DNA from: Irpex lacteus
Lineage: Eukaryota; Basidiomycota; Agaricomycetes; Polyporales; Irpicaceae
Assembly (NCBI GenBank): GCA_001986395.2
Contig: MQVO02000008.1
Span: 868,001-932,000 of the forward strand
Direction: 5' to 3'
DNA length: 64,000 nucleotides
Shown: one piece after another, positions 32,550-45,029 of the stretch
How positions within the stretch are numbered: position 1 is the stretch's first letter
Layout: each line of letters begins with the position of its first letter
Position numbers and translations under genes: made by a program
The notes under the pieces: generated by a model
Seen by the model: the letters and a program-made list of their open reading frames with translations, nothing else
The model's database searches: none
What the model was told of the DNA's origin: nothing

Positions 32550-35085
32550 TGACCGTGAGCTTGTCTTTAAGCGAAATATCTCAGTGCACCAGTGTGTTCA
32601 AAGGGGGGACGAAAGCGAGAGGGGTAGGGGGAACGTTTAGAATTCGACAGAATCACTTGTTTGACGTGCGAGCTTTATATGTAGCTTACATAGTCTATGG
32701 AGCGGAGGGCCACTCACATTTCAGTATTGGGATATGCCAACTATCAACTGGTCAGTCGACTGAGATGTTGTTGCATATATCAAAGCTTGAGGTAAGGTAT
32801 ATAGATGAATCGTCATGACTGTCTTTCGATCTATTCATAAGATGGTCAGTTCATTGATGATAGTCGATATGAACTCAAGTATTAGTGGATAGGCCACGGG
32901 GCTACTATCAAATGAAGAGGCTGAACGAAAACGGGCAACACACATGCAATAATCTCGGGACCTCGATCTGTTTGTTGAAGCATCAAGTCTACAACATGTT
33001 GAGAACTGAGCATACGAGTGAGCTCATATGACAAGGTAAGGTCATGACCTACAATTTCATTGCGTGAGCCCTCCTCGGAGGCGACCTGTGCGGACTTCAT
33101 GGGCTTCTATGTGGTACTGGTCAGGAAGAACCTGTGCGTTGCAAGATCCGATAGCACTCGTTACCTAGCCACAAGATGTCCATGCGTTAGATCCTACTTT
33201 ACAGTCAATGTAGTCCTAGCGAAGAGATCGGAACTGAGGTCTGAGAACTGACCGGTACATTACTACGTCCAACGCGGTAGTCATCTCTGAATCCGCCTTC
33301 CGTTGGTGAGAAGAGAACGTCAGTCGAGATAGAACCTTTTCCTTTCTGGTCGCGGGAGCTGGAATCCATCTTTCCCATCTCGATGGTCACCTTAAACCAC
33401 AAATTCAGTACACCGTAAACTAATAAGGTACTTTATGACGAGGTGCGAACTCACTGAGCCTGTGAACCGAGCGAACGCGATACATTTCTGCGTAACATTG
33501 GATCTGTCCAAACGGTCGATACATTCATTAGTCGGTCCTAAAAGGATCCCACGCATACATCCGGTACAGGGATACAAGAACGAGATCGAAGAACGATTCA
33601 AATGCACCACGTGCACATACCGTTCTCTCCCGCACTTTCCAAACCCTGTATATTCTGGGTATAGAGAAATGACGGTTTGGGTTACTTAGTACACAGAAGG
33701 AGAAGATGCGCCACGGTGGGACGACTCACCTTTTGATGTCTGACTAAGCACCTCACAGACGTGATCAGGATGAGAGTGAGAGTATTATCTTTACGAACAG
33801 CATCATAGGGAACTGTCCCAGTGCCACGAGAAGCCGATAGAAGGCGTTCTGCCACAAACGTATAGACTGGCCTTCTCATACGTGCTCGACGGCAGGTACA
33901 AGGGGGCCCTCCAACGGTAGCGAACGTCGGTTTTATGGGTATAAGCCAATGCGGCCTTCCTGTGGTTTCAGAGATACTATTCTCGTGTTAAACATAATCT
34001 ATGGAGCGCCGCTGGAAGCCCGTAGTGTCACGCACCGTTTTTTAATCTCTGGGCAACTCGACGCAGACAGTATGACATACGTCTACTTGCAGTACATATG
34101 GCTTCTCAGGCCTCTCTGCTTATCCACCGCGCTCGTCAGTAAAGAGTTCCCCAGGGTGCTGTAGTGATACGAGACTCCGAGTTCAAACGAAGCACACTAG
34201 ATAAAATGCTGCCCTACGTACCGTAGTGCTCTCAGTCCTAAAACATCGCTTCTCCTCGTGATCTTCATGATCATTCATCGCACGAGCAGCCAGGTTCTAA
34301 CGGTCAGAGTCATTGTGAGCTCATTGCAGTAGACTGGTGGAAGTTCTCTGGAGGGCGCCTACCACTATCTCTGCTCGCTGCTAGTCCTTGATGGGATCAG
34401 CCACGACGACTACCTCGACCTAGTCTCGTGCCCAGAAGAGACGGACGTCGCCGAGGCTCCGTCCCCATTAGGCCGTCGGAGATCGAAAAAGAATGAAAGG
34501 TCCAACGGCCTAAGGGTCTGGGGTTTCTGGTAGAGACGGGTGGGGGTCAATGTAAACGCCACAATGACGCAGGCAAAAGGCTGGTCTCGCGGGCGTCTAC
34601 GCCAGCCCTTCAGAGTGCTCGGTAGTCCTTGTCTGCATCACCCGCCACTGTAATAAAGATTTGAGTCGATAGAGAATTTTTCTGAATCTTTCAGCAGCTA
34701 ATTAATTATTTTCGTGATTTTACAGCTTTTTGGGCGACGCGTCGACTTCGCGCACGGGTTAAGCGCTCTCGATTGACCCCCACCCGTCTCTACCAGAACG
34801 ACCAGACGGTTAGCTGAAGGATCCTCAAACGTTTTTCGATCTCCGACGTCCAAAAGCGGAACCGTCTGGAGCCGAGACTACCTCGACCACCTTGACGTCG
34901 ACTGCCACCACAAATCACTCGCACGGGTGATATACATTATGAGCTTCAAAGGTAATGCAAATTGATCTGCTTCGTACTATACCGGACTTACCGGCGGTAT
35001 AATTAGCTGTCGATGCTGAAGCTCTTCGAAATTCGAATGAAAGCCTCCTCAAGCAACTCAACTCACTTATTGACCATCATAGGCA
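32550..35085 (-). pseudogene. degenerate spacer remnant of unit C
   Basis: Diverged copy of 20834-23185. On the minus strand MGKMDSSSRDQKGKGSIS followed by FRDDYRVGRSNV (33240-33400) matches the spacer ORF of unit A, here in one frame. The right-hand part is interrupted by the TIR element at 34421-34880. No complete gene. Confidence 0.35.
34421..34880. mobile_element. 460-bp MITE with long TIRs and 8-bp target duplication
   Basis: The ends are imperfect inverted repeats of about 110 bp. Outermost are TAGTCTCGTGCCCAG and its counterpart TAGTCTCGGCTCCAG. Inside are GTCGGAGATCGAAAAA (34474) and CTGGTAGAGACGGGTGGGGG (34527), each with its inverse on the right. The direct repeat CCTCGACC flanks both sides (34413-34420 and 34881-34888). 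An 8-bp duplication is typical of hAT and KDZ superfamily elements. It has no ORF of its own, so a transposase would act in trans. Confidence 0.85.
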
Positions 35086-35089
35086 GCCG

Positions 35090-36101
35090 CTTCGTGTGTA
35101 GCTGGTCGGGTTGCGCCTTCTTGAACACGTATATGTGAGTCGTTGTTGTCATGAATGTTCGGCTTGAAGCTTACAGCGGACGAAGATAGGAAACAATCTC
35201 CCAGAGAGCGTAGCTCGCCACTACCCAAGCCACCAGCACAAGTACAAGCACCATTGGTCGTCTCTTCAAGCTAAGGCTTCAATTGTCCTTGATGGGGATA
35301 TGCGTGAAAGGGAAGGGCCAGTCGTGGTTGATGAGAACTGTGAGATGATGCGCTCTCCAATCATCTGTCCATGCACGCTTATGGCTCATATACTTTCAGA
35401 TTGACTTTACCTCGGACGATCTTCGTGGCTACGGTGCATGTAAGCTGCTGTTTTCATTACGGTCTTGATTGTTTCAAATAACGAGATGCAGGTACGTACT
35501 ACGGAGAGGAGGCCGAGGTCGTTACGGCATAGTGCTGCGTGACTAGATGCTCCGAGTTTTGGTACGTCAGACATGTCCTGTCTTGTAAGCACCCGTCGAA
35601 CTCACCGTTTTTCGGGGCTCTTAGATACGCAGGTTAAACCGATGCTGCCCTCGTTCTCAGCAGTGTACACACCATTGTCCTCCAACTCTCCAACAAACAC
35701 TCACACGTTGTATGCAATGGTGGGGTCAGGTTCGCTCGTCACCATCATCATTGTAGAGTCTCGAGGGGGGATCAATCCCGAGGTACACTATGCACCATCT
35801 ATATCTTTCCTAACGTCATACGCTTGCTCGTAACAGGAAGAAAAAGCCCTCCACCTCATCACCCAAGCCATCTCCGCCGGTATCTTCAATGACCTGGGCT
35901 CAGGCTCGAACGTCGATGAGTGCATCATCACCGCTACGGGCACCGAGAGGCTCAGAAACTTCGTAAAGCTCGACTGGAGAAGGATAGACGGTATGTGTTT
36001 AGGAGGGTGACGACGGCGTTTAAGGAGGAGAAGGTGAAGCGTTGGGTCGTGGATGAAGAGGACATACGCTGGCTGGAGGCGAGGAAATGGATATGAGCTG
36101 A
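35090..36101 (+). pseudogene. proteasome beta-2 pseudogene, copy D
   Basis: Strongly decayed. The exon-1 remnant (GGCAGCCGCTTCGTGTG) and pieces of exon 2 (CACTACCCAAGCCACCAGCA; GAACTGTGAGATGATGCG) are visible. Exons 3 and 4 are mostly scrambled, although GGGTCAGGTTCGCTCGTCACC still marks the GSGSLAA segment. Exon 5 begins well ([20 protein letters not shown]) and then shifts frame after NFVKLD. No functional product is possible. Confidence 0.8.
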
Positions 36102-36759
36102 ACGTCGCATATGTTCACACAGTTTTCCTCATTGATGTAAGCTCACTTCTTCTATTGTAGTTATATGCATTATTTCACTCGTATCCTCAAAGAACGTTCG
36201 CCTCATCACGATCTTCGTTTTTAGCTGTCTTTGTGGCCCTTCGACCACCCATCCAGTTCGGGTGTAAGAGCGACCTAGGAAGTCTGCACTCTCGCAGAGG
36301 ATCTATACGAGCGTGCAACGGGAGACATATCGAGACCTAGTCACTATCTCTTGCTTGAACTCGGCGAGAACTTAGCGGAGGTGCACCTGTGTATATGATC
36401 GGCAGGTCTGTGTAATGCGAAGCCTATACGTATCTTGGGTCGCTTTCAACGTCGAGAAGACCCCAGCGGATTCAACTTGCAGGTAATAAATAGTAAGAAA
36501 AAGGGGCAGCATAAGTTACAATCCGGTAGCCACGACTCGTGAGCACTAATCTAGGACGAGACGACCATAGATACATACACGACCATAAATATCTGAGGGC
36601 AGTCCGCAACACGAACGATGGAGTTCCGATGTCAAAGATGGGGGAGGGTATAGTAGAAACGCATGTACCAGCGGCATGCACCAGCGTTGTTAGATCGTCC
36701 GTTTAGTGGTTCCCGTATAGCTGTGGTCTGCTGACAAGGTCGGATTCGAGACCTTGGTA
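36102..36759. other. convergent intergenic region of unit D
   Basis: Diverged copy of 18412-19020, with CTAGGACGAGACGACCATAG at about 36550 and AGGTCGGATTCGAGACCTTG near 36737. No gene seen. Confidence 0.5.
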
Positions 36760-38535
36760 TCACACATTGTAGTGCCTCGGGACCTAAGAAAGCACGGAGT
36801 GAGCACGGTTGAGAGAAAATAGAGAGGCGAGTGGATGACCGCTGAGCTATAAAATCTCACCTCTTCTATGCCGAAGTCCGAATGACTCACAGCCTCGCCC
36901 TCGCTAGCTTCGCCCTCGTTGCTAGCTTCAATAGGCAGGTCTTCCGCTACGGCGGCATGCGCATCTCCTTCGAATTCGACTTCGTCGTCATTGTCTTCCT
37001 CTTCGCCAAATCGTAATGACTCGCCCATATTTCCGACGAACCGGAGGCTGTGAGACTGGTTGCCGGATACCCAGGAATTACCAGCGGGATTGACCTGCCG
37101 CAGGTTGAGTATAAAGCGGCAGACAATGATGGAGGGTATACTGCAAAATTTTGTGTGATATTGGCATTAAGATCATCTGCGATGGAAGGAAACTGACGTT
37201 TGAAAGAAAGGCCCTACTACATTCAGAGCGAACAGGATTGGCTGACAAGTGGTCAGGTGGAAGAAATTGATATGGACAAGGAACAAAACGTACGATGTTT
37301 TTCCCGAACACTTGAAGCACGTTTATGACCAGTAGTATACTGAGGTTTTCTGTACATTATATGATTGGAGGTAGGATGAGTGGATAGATAAAGCGCACAC
37401 GAAGTATAATGTCCCTGTGAGCATCATCATCAGTGACTAATAGAATGATCACAACAGTTACGTCTCAGCTGAACTACCATACCGTCGCGAATAAGCATCC
37501 TCGAAAGAGGAGCCTTCATTTTAAGCCCCCGCGCTTCACGGTATAATTGGGCCGTCTTCATCCAAGTGACTACCAGGACAAGTATATCGCCAATGATCAC
37601 GGATATCCGCGATACCAGTGACACTGCTCAAAAGTCAGCCTGGAATACTTCGGCTCGGGGACTGTGTACCCACAGCTGCATAAGGATGACATTCGTTGAT
37701 GCGACATTGATTAGCATGTATCTGCATACGCACAATAGTTCGAGGCCTGCTGATACCGTGAAGACTCCTGTGCAGATCTCCGAATCCATGATAACTCGCT
37801 CTGTGATAAGATTGAACTACTCAGTCGTTATACAATTGTGCGAATCTCGTGATCCAAAGGACACTCACTAGGTTGATAGAAAAAGGTATCATGTTTAGGA
37901 GTAACACTACCCCGGCCATGATATGCCTGCCGTCCGATAGTGCATAAACTCGAAATGCAGAGAACACTATTTCCGAATAACAAGTCAGTGTCTTATTTTA
38001 CATCCACACATTGTCCCGTAACTTACGCGCAAAGCATGGGTACTGTATTAGGTTGAGAGTATCCTGCATATCGATGACGGCTTTACAGCTGTAATAGTCT
38101 TCAGGAACCCGAATTCGGTATATTAAGCGTATCGCATGTACCTCTGCAATAGTCAAAGATGAGCGCGAATACCGGGACGAGGATCCTTGCGGATGTTGTA
38201 CCTTGATGTTCACGGACGGAGAAAAGGCAAGAATACTGTGCGCAAACGTACTGTATCGTGTGAATGCATATATCCAGGTCATAGTAGTCCACCTTCGATG
38301 CCATATGACGTTAACCTCTTCGCACAGAGTGATTACGCATTCGTAGAAAAATAGGGCTGGACGTTAAATGTTAATTGAAAATGACAGGATTTGACTTAAT
38401 TGAACATGAGACGTACTATTGGCAGCAGTAACAACATAAGTATCGATAAGGCTGATAGATGAGATAAGCAATGCAACAATGGCTACCAAAGTTAGGAGGG
38501 ACATACTCTTGCTGCAGCTCTGTGACAGAGGCCAT
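36760..38535 (-). CDS. DUF6533-family multi-pass membrane protein, copy D
   Basis: Start ATG at 38535 (MASVTELQQ), then LIDTYVVTAAN, MTWIYAFTRYSTFAHSILAF, VPEDYYSCKAVIDMQDTLNL, and VIIGDILVLVVTWMKTAQLY with ARGLKMKAPLSRMLIRDG. CRFILNLRQVNPAGNSWVSG is followed by a tail with EEEDNDDEVEFEGDAHAAV ending EEVPRHYNV (TGA 36760). Frames and intron positions follow copy A. Likely functional. Confidence 0.72.
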
Positions 38536-41002
38536 TGATCATAAGCAGGGGGAGTAGTAGTGGGTACGTTTCGGTTTGGACAGAACCACTTGTTAGATGT
38601 GCGAGCTTTATGTGCAGTCGAGTACCTTCAAGGATCACATATGTGAATCTTCGGGTGCGTCGGAGGGTTACTTAAATATCAGTAGCAGGATGACCTCCCC
38701 CACCGAGTCGACTGAGATGTTGCCACCTATATCAAATCGTAGCTTCAATATTCGATACAAGCTCAATCGGACGGGATATGAGGCTACAATCAAATGAAGG
38801 AGCAACGCACATATAGTAAGCTCAACACTTCAATTCGCTTGTTAAGGGGGTAAGTCGACGACTGGTTGAGAACCCATATCGTACGAGCAAGCTCATATGT
38901 CACGACTTACATTTTCATGGCTCAAGCCGTTCTTGTAGTAGGCGTCTCGGAGACGACCTAGACAGACTTGATGCGCTTACATTCCAGTACCGGTCAGGAA
39001 GAGCCTGCAGATTGCGGGACCTGATAGAACTCGTTACCTAGCTACAAGATGCTCATGCGTTAGGATCCAGCATTAGAGCTGATGTAGCACAAGCCACCGC
39101 GGGCAAAAGCTGATCAGAGCGCGCCCGAAATCCGCGAGAAAGGAATCGATACACACACCTTACATGTCGCAGATAAAGCGCCTTATAATTAGATATTCGG
39201 AAAGATCACAGAACATTCACGTGTGAGGAAACATATGACCTTTGTTCCGCACGAAGAACCATCGAAAAGTGAGCGAAAAACCGTCGAAAAGTGAACCCTT
39301 TCAGTGAGCATAAAGGAAACGCCCTCGCTACATGCCAAAACTGGTTACGCCAGATCGCTCCCGATTGCTACCCAGCCGATTGTATACCTTTGTTCGCAGC
39401 GAACGTTATCACTTTTCGATGGTTTTTCGACAGTCCTCATAGCCTTTCGCTCAGCCTGGAGAATAATCACAAGAAAGAACAATGAAGTTAACTTTTTACT
39501 GCAGGGATAAAACCGCTTCTAACTGTGCGATTATTTGACTCAATCGATTGATATTATGCGCCTTTCTGAAAGCCACTGATCGGCATTTGCCCGTGGTGAG
39601 CGAAAGGATTGGAGCTGACCTCAACGCCATGAGTTCATTCAGATCAATCTTCGCTAGCTTTCCTACTAAGAACGAGAACAGGATGTCGAGATATCAGTTG
39701 AGATAGAATCTCCATCCTTCTTGTTGAATGGATCTTTCATCTTCTCCATCTCGATGGTCGCCTAGAACTCTAAACTTAGTCCACCGTAACCTGATTAGAT
39801 AGTCGATAACAGGATGCGAACTCACTGGACCTATGCATAACAAACACGCAGCGCATTTCTGTGCCACACTGTACCTGTCCGGATAAGCTACGCATAAGGG
39901 GAGATAAGAAACATCGATGGCCTGAATCTGGAGTAGATATGAAAGAAAGAAACAAAATAGGATCAAAAAGCGATACAACCCACCGCTGGAGCATAATATA
40001 CGGGTAAAGCGTGTCAGTAAGCCGACGGCGACCTAGATCAATGCAGAGGACGCACTCACTATTGGATGGGTTTTGGATATTCGAATCGTCATGCACAGTC
40101 GATGCCTGCATGAAGTCCATGAATCAATCATGCATTGATGATATTACTGCTGGAGTTCGGCTGAAAACAGCCATCTGCAGAGTGCGATGCAGCATAATCA
40201 TCGTGATAGCATTTCGCCACTTACGGGAGAGACACTAAGCATGCGACAGAATGTCCAGAATGTAGGCGTCAAATCTAAGAGGTTCAAGCGTTACTAGTGT
40301 GGCCGACAACTAGTAACGAGAAAGGCATGCGTACCCTGGTACATGGCGTTCTCTATGTGCTTTGAGGAAGCTTAAGGCCAAAACGTGGACCCGGGCTACA
40401 AAGCCCGCACCAATGCGGTGGGATAACGGGATGAACACATTCAAGAGGAAGATGTTCCACGGTTGGATGACTCACGAATGAGCTCTTTTTATTGTGTAGG
40501 TCGTATTAGTATGGTAGTCTACAATAGATACTTATGTAGTACTGCGAGTAGCCGTGAGAACTAGCGTACACGGAACAAGTGATTGTGCCACGTACCATTA
40601 TTCTTCTATACCAAATGAGATGCCTTGTGCATCTCCACCTTCTCAAATTCGCATTTGATCCTGGGAGTCGGGACGATGGTCGTGGACGAGCAAGTTCAAG
40701 ATCACTCACGGGCGTCTACTAGTAGGTCCGCACCTGCAATCAATCGACCAGCCACCACGACCACCTCGACAGCCACCTCGACGATCAACTACGAGCACAC
40801 ACCGTGACTATGGACACCATGGACACTCTGATATACAAGTCTTGCTCTGTACGAGGTAAGAGACATATATACTTCATTTCCGACCAGCTGTACTCAACAT
40901 ACCATATCAGATCGTTTACCACCCTCTCGTAACGAGTCTCGTCGTTGAAGTCTGTTCCAAGCGTACGCTCTTCCGAGTCAAACGCATGCACGCTGTTACA
41001 AA
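38536..41002 (-). pseudogene. degenerate spacer remnant of unit D
   Basis: Diverged copy of 20834-23185, interrupted by the TIR element at 39095-39598. Landmarks include the minus-strand exon remnant MDFMQASTVHDDSNIQN (about 40050-40120), the AGAACGCCATGTACCAGG exon end near 40340, and GTGGACGAGCAAGTTCAAGA at 40681. No proteasome copy precedes the next DUF6533 gene at 41.0 kb, so that half of the unit has been deleted there. Confidence 0.4.
39095..39598. mobile_element. 504-bp MITE with TIRs and 3-bp target duplication
   Basis: Ends CACCGCGGGCAAAAGCTGAT and, read from the right, CACCACGGGCAAATGCCGAT match over about 22 bases with few differences. AGC flanks both ends (39092-39094 and 39599-39601). 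Comparison with units A and C shows that host sequence resumes as GCGAAAGGATT, equivalent to GCGAAGAGATC. An internal inverted pair CCATCGAAAAGTGA (about 39250) and its complement (about 39410) adds further secondary structure. No transposase ORF. Confidence 0.75.
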
Positions 41003-42648
41003 CTAGACATTGCCTGAGTCGGCAGCTTCGGCAGTGACCTCGGGCAAGGTGTCAGGTCCGGCGGCATGCTGCCCGTGTCCTTCGAGTTCATCGCCTTCCT
41101 CTCTTTCTGTACCGAAATACAATGACTGGCCCATATTGCCAACGAATTGGAGGCTGTGAGATTGGTCCCTAGAAATCCAGGAACTATCGGCAGGTTTGAC
41201 CTGCCGCAGGTCGAGGATGAAACGGCACACGATAAGCGGTGGTAGGCTGTTATCGAATAATAAGAGTGGAAACTTTATAATCATAAGTAGATGTATCACT
41301 CACGTGTCAAAGAAAGGTGCCACAATATCTAAAGCGTTCAGAATCGGCTGGGAGACGTAAGCTGACATTACTTAAACAAAACGGATAAAGAAGAGAACTT
41401 ACAACATTGCGCCCAATGATTTGAAGCACATTCAATATCAGGAGTATTCTAGTCGTCATGTGTTATATGGAAAGAGGTATGGACGGCGAATGGGTAGAGC
41501 GTACACAAAGTATAACGTCCCTATGAATATTATCATCAGTCGGCAACGGAATAATTATAGCAGTTTTCTGAACTGCCGCACCGTCTCTAAGAAGCATAGC
41601 TGCAAGAGGAGCCTTGATATTCAGTCGTCGCGCTGTGCTATACGACTGGGCCGTCTTCCTCCACGTAACCACCAAGACAAGTACATCGCCGATAACGACA
41701 GATATTCGGGAGAACAATGACACTATTCAGGTGCAGCCTCGCAAATTAGTCAAGACAGGCTCCTTGTAAAGAGTGCACCTACAACTGCACAGTGGTCCCC
41801 TTCTTCAATGGTAAATTGAACAACGTTTGGATACACACGCACAATAAATTGAGGGCTGCTGTCACTAATTCCGACGGCACGTCTGAGCAGAGTTCTGAAT
41901 CCATTATAACCCTGATTATGGACATGTTGAACTGCTCAATGTCATGAGATCACCCACATCCCGTAATCCGAGTCACAGGGTACTCACCAGGTTTGTAGCA
42001 AAGGGCACCAGGTTCAGTAAAAAAACCAGTCCAGCCACGATATGCCTTCCTTCCGATAGTGCGTAAACACGCATCGCAGAAAACACTGAAGCAAGTCAGT
42101 ACATTGTGGTGCGTACACGTACGGGAAAGTGACTTGCATGCGAAGCATAGATACTGTATCAGAAAAAGCACATCACTTATGTATGTGGCGGCTTTGCAGC
42201 TGTCAAAGTTGTTAAATATTGACATGCGGGAGAGGTTTCTCTCTAGAACCATACCTCTGTAGTATGCAATATCTTGGTTAGTACACCGTGACTAGTAAGA
42301 CACTTTTAGATATCTCACATTGATATTACCAATGTCGGACGGAACAAACGTAAGCGGGATGAGCGCAATTGAGCTGTACCGCATGAATGCATATAGCCAG
42401 GTCATGCCAGTCCATTTTCTGCGCCATATAACCTTCGACTCGACGTTGAGAGTGATTGCGCTATCGTACAGGAATAAAACTAGATCAAGGACGTCAGGTA
42501 GTGGTTTTGAGAGTAAAAGTTAGGACTTGCCGGAGGCGGAAGCGGCAGCGTAAGTGGTCACAACTCTACACATTACTTATCAGTGTATAGTAAAAAGCCC
42601 CTTTGCTGACGTGACGTACTCCTCTTGCAGCACTGCCACAGAAGACAT
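41003..42648 (-). CDS. DUF6533-family multi-pass membrane protein, copy F
   Basis: Start MSSVAVLQEE at 42648 with the GTACGT donor used by the paralogues. A segment reading WRRKWTGMTWLYAFMRYSSI-like lies at about 42370-42430, SLFSRISVVIGDVLVLVVTW with ARRLNIKAPLAAMLLRDG at 41570-41720, and CRFILDLRQVKPADSSWISR near 41180-41230. The acidic tail EREEGDELEGHGQH ends EVTAEAADSGNV at 41003. The C-terminal tail lacks the extra EEVP exon of copies A-D. It is more diverged than A-D are from each other. Confidence 0.65.
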
Positions 42649-45020
42649 TGGCTGTACTCTCTTGGGATGGCCGACGTCAAAATGACTTAGAGAGGGGGAA
42701 GCTGTGTGAGTGTTATCGGGAGTTTGAACTTCTCCTCCAGATTATATCCAAGACGGGGCACATCATCTTCAGAAAGCCACCGTAGCTGCGTTATTCACGG
42801 GGTAAGATGTGGGACACATACCAATACGTGCTTCCGATATTAATGTATAGTGATGTGGGAACTGAAAGGCTCTCTATTGAGGTGCATGCCGTGAGAAATC
42901 AAGGCAATAAGCCACTGATTGACAACTAGTATCGTGAGAATTGAACTGTACTTACATCATGCATAAACCGATAAGAGCAAGATGAGATAGCAATGTTGAA
43001 CCTGCTGACTGGTGTATAAAGGGCACATAAGCAACCGTTGAACGCAGGACGTAGGGTAATCGTACGTATTGACGTGACGAAAGCATCAACTTCGATCTTG
43101 ATGAGGTACACAGTGAGCCTAAACGGTGATGATGTACGTCAACAGAGCTGTGCATACAATTGTTTGCGAACGAGACAATCATACTTACTTCACGATTCTT
43201 GAAGTCATCAGAGAATCCTTTGCCGGTCAATCTTCCTATCATACGTTGACATGTAGATTGAGTCCTGTGCATCAAGTGCAATGTGCAGATCCTCTCATAT
43301 AGCCTCTACGTGTATATGTCCAGTTTAGTAAGTATGCGTGAAGATAGGCGATAAGAAATACTTGCGATACCATCGTTTCCGCCATCTTCAGTGTGATTTG
43401 CGGGACGGCGCATCATAATTTGAACAGCATGTAGGATTTCCGTTTATAAAGAAATCAACGGCCGCGCTGTCTTCAATGGACCCTGTAAGATAATCAGGTT
43501 AGAACCGTGGTAATAGAGACTTGGGTTCAGTATCAAGGCGTTGTGATCATACGGTGACCGGTCAGAAGCAATTGATTCCCATATGGCAGTTGTAATGGCA
43601 CGACTATCACCGCGTCTTGCATATTGTTCATCTCGAATCGTAATCAATGGTCGTTCTGTCTGCAATCGGTTTTCCCTAACTCAATACATCGAGACATGTG
43701 GACGTCGAAGGCATGAAGACTGACTGCCAACGTTATATCTTTCCATTACTTCAGTGTACTTAAGAAAAGAAAATCATACGACCACGTACTTTCCGAATCA
43801 GTCACGAAAGAGGATTTCAAAGAGCATTGAAGGAGACTGAGAGTGAAAAGCCGTCGCCACATCATACCATACCGTAACTTGAGTCATCGTGAAAGAACAT
43901 TACGCATGACGTTAGTATCAGACACAAAGAAATGGATAGTTAACGACAGTTCGTCCGGAACGATGTATGGAAATGGAACGTACCGTAGTTGCTAGTTTAT
44001 CAATGAGAAAGCGGCCGTCAGCCAAAGACCTCTTGAATGAGGTTGTGCGGGGAACGTGCTGCACCTATGTCTCCATAGCATGGGATGTCGGTAGACGGAG
44101 CAGTCGGGGATGCATGCATGACGGATTACAGTCATCTGTCTGAAATTGTGGCCGCCGGAGCTTTCTTGGTAGCCACCGTACTCTGCACATGTCTTGACGT
44201 GGAAGCTTACGCTTCGGACTCCTGATACTTAACCAGATGAATGTTGGCGTAGATTAGATCTTCATGCATCATGAGGGATAGCTATATCAACGTAGTGATC
44301 AACTTATAGAGGAAATGACTCGCGTACCATAGATTAGACAAAGATATATGTCAACGTAGGCATCCTGGACGAGGAAAACAATCTGTCGTGCGTGTGAAAG
44401 GCTTGCTGGGCCTCCTAGGCAAGAGTGTGATTCTCCGGGAGAGAATCGAGAGAGGATGCGGTGCGGTTGAGAGACTCTGTAGCAAATAGGGCTGTGAGAG
44501 CAGACCATAGTGAGATAGTAGATAATTCCCTTTACTGACCGAAAGAGATCGGACAGAGTACAACACGCACCTCTGTTCTCTGTTCAATTTCTGCGCATCT
44601 GTGCTGCGAATACCATGGCGTACCTCAGCCCAATACACGCACAAGCGCAGTAAACGGTTCTTTGATGCAATACGTTGATAAAGAGACGACTACACTTATA
44701 CATGTACGTTTATTTGAGCTTGAGCGTGGTAAGCCTTGAGAGTTTCGATAGTGGGCACTGCATCCTAGAGATATGTTAAGTCCAGCGCACTAAAGCCAGT
44801 TTATGAGTACGCACCATATTTCCCTAACAACTCCCTTCATGATCAGCTGTCTTGTGCACCCATGTTTCCTTTTCAGCTGGCGTCGTAATGGCGGGATTGC
44901 TCATGAAGGTATGCAACGAAGTTCAAGTTATTGAGTAGGCGCTTGCCTCTAGTTGAGCTGATCCGAGGAGGTCCCGCGCTGGGATCAACCACCGCGACGG
45001 AGTTGAGATGCAACGTTCAC
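42649..45020 (-). other. diverged spacer between the copy F gene and the copy E proteasome remnant
   Basis: This occupies the position of the degenerate spacer in units A-D but is much more diverged. Minus-strand ORFs (43444-43665, 44351-44644) are short and unrecognised. I see no supportable gene. Confidence 0.4.
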
Positions 45021-45029
45021 GATGGCCGT

